A stretch of DNA of 64,000 nucleotides, from the NCBI RefSeq assembly GCF_900101765.1, contig NZ_LT627735.1, positions 682,001 through 746,000 on the forward strand, read 5' to 3'. A program made the translations under genes and the position numbers. Shown here piece after piece: positions 42,574 through 51,377 of the stretch. Under the pieces are notes generated by a model. The model saw only the letters and a list, made by a program, of their open reading frames with translations. It was not told where the DNA came from and searched no databases. Positions within the stretch are counted from its first letter, which is position 1, and each line of letters starts with the position of its first letter. Source of the DNA: Nonlabens sp. Hel1_33_55 (GTDB taxonomy: Bacteria > Bacteroidota > Bacteroidia > Flavobacteriales > Flavobacteriaceae).

Positions 42574-45500
42574 TTGAGAAACGTTTTTTACAGTTTTATC
42601 GTATCGTTTTTTGCCATGTGTTTTATATCTCAAGCGCAGACAACACTTGAATTTACCGCTTTGGATGGAAAATTTATGTCGTCACCATCGATTGTTTATG
42701 ATATTGATCAAGATGATTTGGGCAATATTTGGATTGCAAGTGAAGAAGGTGTCCTGAAACACAATTCGGTTGATTTTGAGAACTACACTCCGTATAGCGG
42801 GATGTCTGGTGATCTTTCCAATAGGGTTACTAGTTTGCTTATATCAGATGAACAGCAAGTTCTTATTGGTACTGATAATGGTGCCGCCATCTATATTGAA
42901 GATGAGAACAGATTTCAAAGATTAAAAGTTCAAAATAACGATCGATTCAACATCGTTAAAAAAATTGTCTCAGGAGATGGCTACGCTTTACTCGCAGGTT
43001 ACCAAGGAATTTACAAATGGAAAAAGGAAAGCAATGAGCTAATTAAGTTTATTGACATAGTAGATGTAGAAGATATTCTTGTCATGGATGATTTTCTTTA
43101 TGTGATTATCAAAAATCAACTGATGGTATTTGATCTCGAAACCAAAAAAGCTCTAGCCGACTTTACTCTATCTAATAATGCTCGCTTCTCATCCATTGAA
43201 AAAGTAAATAATGCAGTTGCTGCTGGAACAAATGATGGAGAATTATTTCAAGTGCAATTCAATACAGGCCTTTCTGTACTCTCCTTGGGTAATTACGGAT
43301 CGATGATCCGCGATGTGGTGGCAGCTCCAGGTGGAGGCTTTTATTTAGCCACGGACGGCCGTGGTATTATTAGACTTGATAATAATTACAAGATTCAGAA
43401 AATTTATCAAGATAATGATGACGATTCCTCGTCACTTTCTAGCAATGGTATTTATGATTTGCTAATTGACAATGCTGAGAATTTGTGGGTGGCTACTTAT
43501 GGCGGTGGCGTCGTTACTACAGCTCGAGGGAATAAGATATTTACATCCATACAACATCAGTTTAATGATGATCAAAGTCTCAAGACAAATTTCACTCGAG
43601 CTTTACTTACAGATAAGTTCGGCAAAATTTGGTTCGGTACAAAGAAAGGATTGAGTATCTGGGATAGAAGTAAAGACTCCTGGCGACACATTGACTATTT
43701 GAAAAATTCAGAATCACGAGAGAGCACCATTGTCCTCTCATTAGAAGAACAAGATGATTGGGTATATGTGGGAACCTTTAATCAGGGATTATTTAAGATA
43801 CATACCAGCAGCTATACTATCGAACCACTACCGCTTTTAAATTCCAGCGATGGCCGTGCTCCTAAGACCTATGCATTAACATCAACCGCTGATGGTTCAT
43901 TATGGGCAGGTAATTTAAATATGCCAATGTTGCGTATTCAAGGTGATAAAATAATGCAAACCTATCCTTTAACAAATATAAAGTCCATTGTAGCATATGA
44001 TAGTGATATTTATGTAACTGGAAGAACAGGCCTCCATAAGGTAAATACAATTACTAGTAAGATTGATTCCTTTAAAAAAATAGCTAACGGAAACGGAAAA
44101 TGGAATTATACCTCGCTTAATAATACCGCATTTTGGAGAGATAAGATATTCATAGCAACAAATGGTTCTGGTATTTTAATTTATGATCAGAAAACTCAAG
44201 AAGTGGATGCCATCACGACTGCAGATGGGTTGGGATCCAATATTGCTCAGTCCATTTTGAAATCTGAAAATGGAGAGTTCTGGGCAGGAACCACTAATGG
44301 AATTTCCCATATCATCATAGATGGGTCAGAAACCTTGGTTTACAATTATGATCAAAGCGATGGTCTTGCCAGTAACGAGTTTAATTATGGCAGTTACACA
44401 ACTACTGGTCAAGGAGAATTTTTGTTCGGCGGTACAAAAGGTGTGGTGCTATTTCATCCCAAGGATGCGGTCACTCAGGCAAAAACACCAAATCTCATAT
44501 TTGATCAATTGAAGATTTCCAATGAGGTTATTGCTCCAGGAGAAGCACCATTAACTCAAGGAATTAATCGAACCAAGCAATTACAGCTTGATGATGATCA
44601 AAATGCATTGGAAATAAGTTTTGTTGGGATTTTGCATGGTTCACAGGAACAAGTAAAATACTCTTACTACCTCGATGGTTTTGATAAGAAATGGTCAGAT
44701 ACCACACGACAGAATTTTGCCACTTATACTAACTTGAATCCTGACAAATATACCTTTAGGGTCAAGGCATTTAATAAATATGGCCAGTCTAGTGAAGAGC
44801 AAACAATTCGATTTAATATTGACAAGCCGTGGTGGTCGACAAATCTTGCCATTGTATGCTATTTGTTGCTGTTGGTGGTTTTAGGTTATGTCGTTTACCA
44901 TTTCATTCGCATTTTGGTCAGAAAACGAAACGCAGATCAGCAAATTGATTTCTTCAACAATATTACTCATGAGATTAAGACGCCGCTGGCAGTCTTGATG
45001 TCCTCACTGGATAGTGTTACCAATGAATTAGAGGAAAAGGATCAATCAAAAAAACGCATAAAGCGTACTGTTGAGCGAATCAATTCACTTTTTGAACAGT
45101 TGCTCAATTTTCATAAGGTTACTTCACAAAATAGTATTGAACAGCATCTTAAACAGTTTATCATTAAAGATCACATTGCAGCCTTACTGGAAGATTTTAA
45201 ACCCATGATGAATGAGCGGGAACTTAATCTTTCTTACACTACTGCATTAGATGAGGAGCTGTTCCACCACGATAGGGATGTGATGGATAAAGTAATACGC
45301 AATATTATTTCAAATTCCATAAAGTACTCAAATGCAGGTGGTGTAATTGATGTTCACTTAAGTAATACTTCTAAGATGGACCTTCAGGTAGAGATTGCAG
45401 ATCAAGGAATAGGTATACCTCAAGAACAGCAAAAATTTATTCTTCATAATTATTATAGAGCTCGTAATGCAGTTAACAGTCAACGTCCTGGGACTGGGCT

Positions 45501-46464
45501 GGGATTAGTAATGGTCAAAAAGCTGATTGAAAAAACGGGTGGTGCGATAGCCTTTGAGAGTGAGGAAAATGTGGGTACAAAATTTACCATTGTACTTAAG
45601 GATTATAAAGAGGCTTATCTTGAGAAAGAATCTCTAAAAAACACCATCATCAAAGAGGACGTATTGATAGATTCAGAAATCCAAGGTGAACTAACGGAAT
45701 TTAGCAATGCAAAAATTCTCGTGGTAGAGGATAATGATGAGTTGCGCACCTTAATGGTCAACAATTTGAGTACCTATTTTCAAGTATATGATGCAGCAAA
45801 TGGAAAACTGGGTCTTGAAATCGCTCACCAGGTATTTCCAGATCTTATCCTCACAGATTTAATTATGCCAGAGATGGATGGAATGGAAATGTCTAAATTG
45901 ATGAAAGAGGATGTAAGCCTTAATCATATACCTATCTTCATGTTGACGGTACTGCAAAATTCCACTCAAAAATTAGACAGCCTTAAGAGCGGTATATCAG
46001 AATATATCGAGAAACCGGTCAATTATAAATTGATGCTGGCCAAAATCGTGAACACGCTCAAGTACCAACGCCAGCTCAGAAAAAGATTTACTAAGGAGAA
46101 GGATACCAACAATGCTGCTATATTTAAAAATCAGATTGATAAGGAGTTCCTGGAAGAACTGGACAAAAACATTCAAAACAACTTAGGCAATGATGAGTTT
46201 ACCGTACACGACCTATCTGCCTCGATGGGAATGAGCCGTACATCGCTTTACATGAAACTCAAAAATCTTGTCGACCTTTCCCCACAGGATTACATCATTA
46301 ATACAAAACTCAAGCTCGCCAAAAAATTATTGATTGAGTCTGATTTGAGTATCAAGGAAGTCGCATTTCAGAGTGGCTTCTCAAACCCTAAATACTTCAG
46401 CACATCCTTTAAAAAATTCTATGGGATGACGCCTTCTGGTTTTTTAGGAAGCATAAATAAGTAA
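42574..46464 (+). CDS. Hybrid two-component system sensor-regulator (HTCS) of the PUL
   Basis: 1296 residues from TTG 42574, with a signal peptide (CFISQAQ). The periplasmic part has about a dozen Reg_prop propeller repeats (IWIASEEGVLKH, LWVATYGGGV, IWFGTKKGLS) and a Y_Y_Y domain. A membrane span lies at about 756-780. The cytoplasmic part has HisKA with H799 (NITHEIKTPLA), an ATPase (GTGLGLVMVKK), a receiver with D1095 (LTDLIMP) and an AraC-type HTH domain (about 1195-1290, VAFQSGFSNPKYFSTSFKKF). Such proteins bind an oligosaccharide in the periplasm and activate the adjacent susCD operon. No expected domain is missing. Confidence 0.95.
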   Translation: MRNVFYSFIVSFFAMCFISQAQTTLEFTALDGKFMSSPSIVYDIDQDDLGNIWIASEEGVLKHNSVDFENYTPYSGMSGDLSNRVTSLLISDEQQVLIGTDNGAAIYIEDENRFQRLKVQNNDRFNIVKKIVSGDGYALLAGYQGIYKWKKESNELIKFIDIVDVEDILVMDDFLYVIIKNQLMVFDLETKKALADFTLSNNARFSSIEKVNNAVAAGTNDGELFQVQFNTGLSVLSLGNYGSMIRDVVAAPGGGFYLATDGRGIIRLDNNYKIQKIYQDNDDDSSSLSSNGIYDLLIDNAENLWVATYGGGVVTTARGNKIFTSIQHQFNDDQSLKTNFTRALLTDKFGKIWFGTKKGLSIWDRSKDSWRHIDYLKNSESRESTIVLSLEEQDDWVYVGTFNQGLFKIHTSSYTIEPLPLLNSSDGRAPKTYALTSTADGSLWAGNLNMPMLRIQGDKIMQTYPLTNIKSIVAYDSDIYVTGRTGLHKVNTITSKIDSFKKIANGNGKWNYTSLNNTAFWRDKIFIATNGSGILIYDQKTQEVDAITTADGLGSNIAQSILKSENGEFWAGTTNGISHIIIDGSETLVYNYDQSDGLASNEFNYGSYTTTGQGEFLFGGTKGVVLFHPKDAVTQAKTPNLIFDQLKISNEVIAPGEAPLTQGINRTKQLQLDDDQNALEISFVGILHGSQEQVKYSYYLDGFDKKWSDTTRQNFATYTNLNPDKYTFRVKAFNKYGQSSEEQTIRFNIDKPWWSTNLAIVCYLLLLVVLGYVVYHFIRILVRKRNADQQIDFFNNITHEIKTPLAVLMSSLDSVTNELEEKDQSKKRIKRTVERINSLFEQLLNFHKVTSQNSIEQHLKQFIIKDHIAALLEDFKPMMNERELNLSYTTALDEELFHHDRDVMDKVIRNIISNSIKYSNAGGVIDVHLSNTSKMDLQVEIADQGIGIPQEQQKFILHNYYRARNAVNSQRPGTGLGLVMVKKLIEKTGGAIAFESEENVGTKFTIVLKDYKEAYLEKESLKNTIIKEDVLIDSEIQGELTEFSNAKILVVEDNDELRTLMVNNLSTYFQVYDAANGKLGLEIAHQVFPDLILTDLIMPEMDGMEMSKLMKEDVSLNHIPIFMLTVLQNSTQKLDSLKSGISEYIEKPVNYKLMLAKIVNTLKYQRQLRKRFTKEKDTNNAAIFKNQIDKEFLEELDKNIQNNLGNDEFTVHDLSASMGMSRTSLYMKLKNLVDLSPQDYIINTKLKLAKKLLIESDLSIKEVAFQSGFSNPKYFSTSFKKFYGMTPSGFLGSINK

Positions 46465-46481
46465 AGTGGATGTTGGTATTT

Positions 46482-46497
46482 CGCTTTCGCGAAAGCG
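46482..46497. repeat. 16-bp palindrome copy between HTCS and susC-like gene
   Basis: Perfect copy 18 bases after the HTCS stop and about 145 bp before the SusC start. No T-run follows, so it is not a classic terminator. Confidence 0.95.
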
Positions 46498-46641
46498 TGT
46501 TACTATAAATTTTTCTACAATATTTTCGTATAATTAAAACCTTGATATATAGTCAGTTGACAATAAGCAAACCTATTGTGACAACGCTTGCCCACGAAAT
46601 ATTAAGGAAAATTTTAGTTTTATCTCATCCAATAATCCATT

Positions 46642-49600
46642 ATGAGAAAAGTTTTATACTATTTATTGTTCCTCTTACCATTGTTGGGACTAGGACAGCA
46701 AACAATCACAGGTAAGGTGGTCGATCAGGAAGATGAACCTTTGTTGGGAGCATCAGTTTCAGTGAAGGGAAGTACATCTGGTGTGGTAACTGATCTTGAT
46801 GGAAATTTTGCTATAAGCGTTGAAGAAACGCCGGTGATCTTGTTGATTTCATATTTAGGGTATGAACCTAAGGAGGTCATTATTGAAAATGAACGTTATG
46901 TCAATGTATCACTAGAACCTAAAGCAGAAGGCTTGAACGCTGTTGTAGTCATAGGTTATGGAGAGGTGCAAAAAGGAGAACTCACGGGAGCTGTAGGAAC
47001 GGTTAAACCCAGGCAAAATGCAGTGAATGCCAATAACTCTGTGGAAAGTTTGATTCAAGGACGAGTAGCAGGTGTACAGGTCCAGGCACAAGGTAATGAG
47101 CCAGGCGCACCATTATCAATCAAGATTCGTGGTCTCAATAGTTTGACGGGTAGCGGCGAACCATTATATGTCGTTGACGGGATCATTATCGATAGCGCGA
47201 CTGAGGATACACTTGATCCACTATCTGGTGGGAGCAGCTATCTAGCACCGCAAGGCGGTATTGCAGGAGTTAATCCCAGAGATATTGAAAGTATAGAAGT
47301 ACTGAAAGACGCTAGTGCCACCGCGATTTATGGTTCAAGAGGTTCCAATGGTGTCGTACTGATTACAACAAAAAAAGGAGTTGCTGGAAAGGCTAAATTC
47401 AGTTATGATACCACCACTACAATAGGTACGGTCACCAACGATATCGATGTTTTAAATTCAGATGATTATGTGAATTACATAAACGATACTAGAACCAATA
47501 GAGGTTTTGCTGACCCGACTTACTTTAGATATCCAGATGGATCGATTGCAAGATTTGAGCAGAGTGAGCAATTCTTGTTAGACAATTCTGCAACCATTGA
47601 GCGCTTGCAACCTGTGGACTGGAGTGATGACATCTATCGCACCACAATTTCAACAAATCATAGATTGTCAGCTCGCGGTGGTTCAGAAACCAGCAACTAT
47701 TTCATTGCTGCAGGATTCCTGGAAACAGAAGGTGTTATTCCCAATGCATTTGCTCGCAGCACAGATTTTGTAGCAAACCTTACCAATGAACTTACTCCTA
47801 AGTTAAAATTGGACTCTAAGTTTGGAGCCACTTTTACTAAGAATTCCTCCTCAAAAGGGACTGACAATTTGGGAGGACTTAACAATAACATTATTAGACA
47901 GATTGTTTCTGGAGTACCGTTTTTAAACGATCAAGACAATAACGATGGTCTTGACAATGATGAAGCAGTTGATGGGCCACGTGCCTGGTTGAATGATTAC
48001 GACGATTTGAGTGATGATCTTAGATTGCTAGGAGCGCTAACTGCCAATTATGAAATCAACGATATATTCACTTTCCAATCACGATTTGGTGCAGATTATA
48101 GATACAAACAACGCCAGGTATATTACGGGACATCCATAAGTCGTGGCGATCAGGCAAATGGTGAGGCAGGATTAAGTGAGTTGAAACGTTTTAGATACAA
48201 CTTTGACAACACTCTTAGATTCAACAAGAAGTTCAACAGAAGTCATAAAATAAATGGTACCGCCGGTGTGGTCATTGACCAGAGCCAGATCGAGAGACTG
48301 TCAAATCAGGCTTCTAACTTCCCTGATCAAAGTCTACGAGCGGATGGTATTTCTACAGGTCAGGTATTCCAGCAACCATTTTTTGCCAAGGAAAGAGAGA
48401 CGATACTATCGTTTTTGGGTCGTTTGAATTACACCTTAAACAATAAATACTTATTTACGGCAACTTATCGTGCTGACGGTAGTAGCAAATTTGTAGAAGG
48501 AGAAAGATTTGGTCATTTTCCATCTGTCGCCCTAGCTTGGAAAATGGATCGCGAGAAGTGGTTAAGAAAATCAGATGCTATCAGTAATTTAAAACTAAGG
48601 GCTAGTTATGGTTTTACAGGTAATCAAAGAATACTTAACTATCAATATTTAGCACCATATGGATCTACAGCATCACCTTATAGTGATGCTCGTAACGGTG
48701 CATTGATTGCACTAATTCCTGAAAATCTTGCAAATCGCGAACTCAATTGGGAAACTACAGAACAAATCAATCTGGGATTGGATTTTGGTTTTTATGATGA
48801 ACGTGTGACTGGAAGTTTTGATATTTACAAAAAAGATATTAGAGACCTACTTCTCAACCTTCAGATACCACCATCCACTGGTTTTGAAACATACTTTGCT
48901 AATAATGGTGGATTGGAGAACCGTGGTATTGAATTTTCTATCAATGCAGACATAGTAGATAGTGAGGACTGGAAATGGAATGTTTATGGGAATATAGCTG
49001 CAGTAAAAAATAAAGTCACTGAATTGGGACGTCCTGCGGCTCAGTTTGGAACTGAATTCGCTCCAGGTTATGTAGGTGCTCAAATCTCAGGTGGTAACTA
49101 TTTTAAGGTTCCTGCTAATATTTATTTGGAAGGTCGAGAAGCAGCACTATTCTATGGTTTTGCAATAGATGGTATTATATCTGATCAAGCAGAGCTAGAT
49201 GCATCACCAGATTATAGAGGTGCCGCACCACAACTGGGCGATGTGAGATTGGTAGACCAAAATGGCGATGGCAATATTACTGATGAGGATTTAACTATTA
49301 TAGGAAACCCAAATCCAGATTTCAATTATGGGTTTGGTTCTAGTGTTAGTTATAAAAACCTATCTCTTAGCTTCTTTTTCAATGGTGTCCAAGGCAATGA
49401 TATTGCTAATGGGAATCTCTTGAGAGAAGCTTATGCAGATCAACTTAGCACTAATATTAGACCAGAAGCTTATTTCAACGCTTGGAGTCCTACAAATACT
49501 GACGGTACTTATCCAAGAGTAGGTTACGATCTGGCTGCTGACACTGGCTTTACTGATCGTATCGTTGAGGATGGTAGTTTCTTAAGGTTATCGTATATCA

Positions 49601-49812
49601 CTTTAGGTTACAACTTGCCTACAGAGAATAGCAAGTTCATTGATGCTGCCTACTTATCTATATCGGGTCAAAACCTACTACTCTTTACTAATTATTCAGG
49701 ATTTGACCCTGAGGTCAACAGCTTTGCTTTTGACCCAGGAAGACGAGGTATTGATTGGAATTCATTTCCCAACCAAAGGTCTTTTGCTTTTTCCTTGAAC
49801 CTATCATTTTAA
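46642..49812 (+). CDS. SusC-like TonB-dependent outer membrane transporter
   Basis: 1056 residues with a signal peptide (LLGLGQ). A CarboxypepD_reg-like domain follows (ITGKVVDQEDEPLLGASVSV...TDLDGNF), then a TonB-box region (AVVVIGYGEVQKGELTGAVG), a plug domain (IRGLNSLTGSGEPLYVVDG, DASATAIYGSRGSNGVVLIT) and a 22-strand-type barrel to the C-terminus (SFAFSLNLSF). SusC proteins import oligosaccharides together with the SusD lipoprotein encoded 11 bases downstream. The full length and intact plug suggest a working transporter. Confidence 0.96.
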   Translation: MRKVLYYLLFLLPLLGLGQQTITGKVVDQEDEPLLGASVSVKGSTSGVVTDLDGNFAISVEETPVILLISYLGYEPKEVIIENERYVNVSLEPKAEGLNAVVVIGYGEVQKGELTGAVGTVKPRQNAVNANNSVESLIQGRVAGVQVQAQGNEPGAPLSIKIRGLNSLTGSGEPLYVVDGIIIDSATEDTLDPLSGGSSYLAPQGGIAGVNPRDIESIEVLKDASATAIYGSRGSNGVVLITTKKGVAGKAKFSYDTTTTIGTVTNDIDVLNSDDYVNYINDTRTNRGFADPTYFRYPDGSIARFEQSEQFLLDNSATIERLQPVDWSDDIYRTTISTNHRLSARGGSETSNYFIAAGFLETEGVIPNAFARSTDFVANLTNELTPKLKLDSKFGATFTKNSSSKGTDNLGGLNNNIIRQIVSGVPFLNDQDNNDGLDNDEAVDGPRAWLNDYDDLSDDLRLLGALTANYEINDIFTFQSRFGADYRYKQRQVYYGTSISRGDQANGEAGLSELKRFRYNFDNTLRFNKKFNRSHKINGTAGVVIDQSQIERLSNQASNFPDQSLRADGISTGQVFQQPFFAKERETILSFLGRLNYTLNNKYLFTATYRADGSSKFVEGERFGHFPSVALAWKMDREKWLRKSDAISNLKLRASYGFTGNQRILNYQYLAPYGSTASPYSDARNGALIALIPENLANRELNWETTEQINLGLDFGFYDERVTGSFDIYKKDIRDLLLNLQIPPSTGFETYFANNGGLENRGIEFSINADIVDSEDWKWNVYGNIAAVKNKVTELGRPAAQFGTEFAPGYVGAQISGGNYFKVPANIYLEGREAALFYGFAIDGIISDQAELDASPDYRGAAPQLGDVRLVDQNGDGNITDEDLTIIGNPNPDFNYGFGSSVSYKNLSLSFFFNGVQGNDIANGNLLREAYADQLSTNIRPEAYFNAWSPTNTDGTYPRVGYDLAADTGFTDRIVEDGSFLRLSYITLGYNLPTENSKFIDAAYLSISGQNLLLFTNYSGFDPEVNSFAFDPGRRGIDWNSFPNQRSFAFSLNLSF

Positions 49813-49823
49813 AATAAATCGCA

Positions 49824-51365
49824 ATGAAAAGTATTATAAAATTATTCGGTCTTACGCTTTTATTATTAGGCATAACGGGCTGTGAAGATAGTCTGGAAGA
49901 AGAACCAGACACACTTTTTAGGCAAGAACAAATATTTGCAACAGAACAAGGTCTTGAAGCTGCGGTGAATGGACTGTATCAAAGCATGGCAGATGGCGAT
50001 TACCACGGTAGTTCTGTTCATGGATTACTTATGCCAGTTTCTGGAAAGTTTTATTCAAGTCAAGGAGCGAGTAGCGATGCGAGTAGTCTCAATACGCTAC
50101 CTAATAACACCTGGATAGAAAGAATCTGGCCACAAATGTACCGTACCATCAACGTGGCAAATGAGATTATTGCTCAATTAGAGCTTGGATCAGAACTAGC
50201 TAATAGAGATGTAGCTTTAGGCCAGGCCTATTTTGTACGAGCTGCTACTTATTTTGATTTGGTTCGTTTGTTCGGCTCTGTTCCCTTAAAAGTTGAACCA
50301 TCAACTTCAGAAACGCTGAATGCACCACGCGCTCCAAAATCTGATGTTTATAACCTAATAATTTCAGATTTTGAGCAGGCGAAAATCTTGCTACCTGCAT
50401 TAGGATCTCAAACTATTGGCAGACCGGCTAAACCTGCTGCTTTTGCCTATCTGGGAAAAGTCTACATGCAGCTCGCTGGTGAAGATGGAGGTGATCCAAC
50501 GTTATGGCAAAATGCTTTTGACGAAACAATTGAGGTTTATCAAAAATATTCCTTGGCACCAACACATGCAATACTGTTTGAAGATCTGGAACAAAATTCG
50601 GTAGAATCCATATTTGAAATTCAGTACGGACAGAATGGAGCCGTTCGTAATTCTGATGTGATTAGGTTTTATACTCCTAATGGATATTTTGAAAACTTTG
50701 ATACGTTTGGTCGTGTACGTCCCAACAAGGAGGTTTATACCCAACACGTAACGCAATATCCTGATGATCCACGATTAGAGTCCACATTTATTGCTGGTTC
50801 TTACCAACGTTATAATAGCAACCGTATGGAATTTCAGGAAAGAACCATTTATCCTAATAGAACTAATGGAAACGATGGTTTCCCGGTATTGAAAAAATAC
50901 ATTGACCCAGATTTCAACGGTGCTACTACAAGTAGAAACTTTCTAAAATTTAGGTATGCAGATGTATTATTAATGCTTGCAGAGATAGAAAACGAGCTCA
51001 ATGGTCCTGACAATGCTTATCAGTACGTGAATGAGGTTTTAGATAGAGCTAGAAATTCAAGTTCACCAGCAGCTACAGAACCAGCAGATTTTGCCGCTTT
51101 TACACAAGATGAATTTAGAACTAGAATTCTACGTGAACGTCAGTATGAAATGTTGGGCGAAGGACACATCTGGTTTGATACAAGACGCCGTGGTTATGAT
51201 TATTTCTTGGAAGAGGTTGTTCAAACCCATAATAATTTTGATAACCTAGGAAACCAAGACTTTATCTATCCAACTGATCGTAAAAATATGTTGCTTCCCA
51301 TAGCATCCTCAGAAATCAACGGTAATCAATTAATAGATCAATCTGATCAAAACCCTGGATATTAA
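49824..51365 (+). CDS. SusD-like glycan-binding lipoprotein (RagB/SusD family)
   Basis: 513 residues with a lipobox (LLGITGCED, C20), so it is displayed on the outer membrane. The SusD pattern is clear: EEEPDTLFRQEQIFATEQGLEAAVNGLY at the front, YFVRAATYFDLVRLFG for the TPR-like helices, KPAAFAYLGKVYMQLA, and the C-terminal RERQYEMLGEGHIWFDTRR. It captures glycan pieces and acts as a lid on the SusC barrel. It ends 12 bases before the GH3 gene. Confidence 0.96.
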   Translation: MKSIIKLFGLTLLLLGITGCEDSLEEEPDTLFRQEQIFATEQGLEAAVNGLYQSMADGDYHGSSVHGLLMPVSGKFYSSQGASSDASSLNTLPNNTWIERIWPQMYRTINVANEIIAQLELGSELANRDVALGQAYFVRAATYFDLVRLFGSVPLKVEPSTSETLNAPRAPKSDVYNLIISDFEQAKILLPALGSQTIGRPAKPAAFAYLGKVYMQLAGEDGGDPTLWQNAFDETIEVYQKYSLAPTHAILFEDLEQNSVESIFEIQYGQNGAVRNSDVIRFYTPNGYFENFDTFGRVRPNKEVYTQHVTQYPDDPRLESTFIAGSYQRYNSNRMEFQERTIYPNRTNGNDGFPVLKKYIDPDFNGATTSRNFLKFRYADVLLMLAEIENELNGPDNAYQYVNEVLDRARNSSSPAATEPADFAAFTQDEFRTRILRERQYEMLGEGHIWFDTRRRGYDYFLEEVVQTHNNFDNLGNQDFIYPTDRKNMLLPIASSEINGNQLIDQSDQNPGY

Positions 51366-51377
51366 AACCTTTTCCCA

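Noticed and set aside
46482..46497. Palindrome after the HTCS gene as a terminator
   Set aside because: No T-run follows, and the same 16-mer is found inside many genes, so termination is unlikely to be its role.
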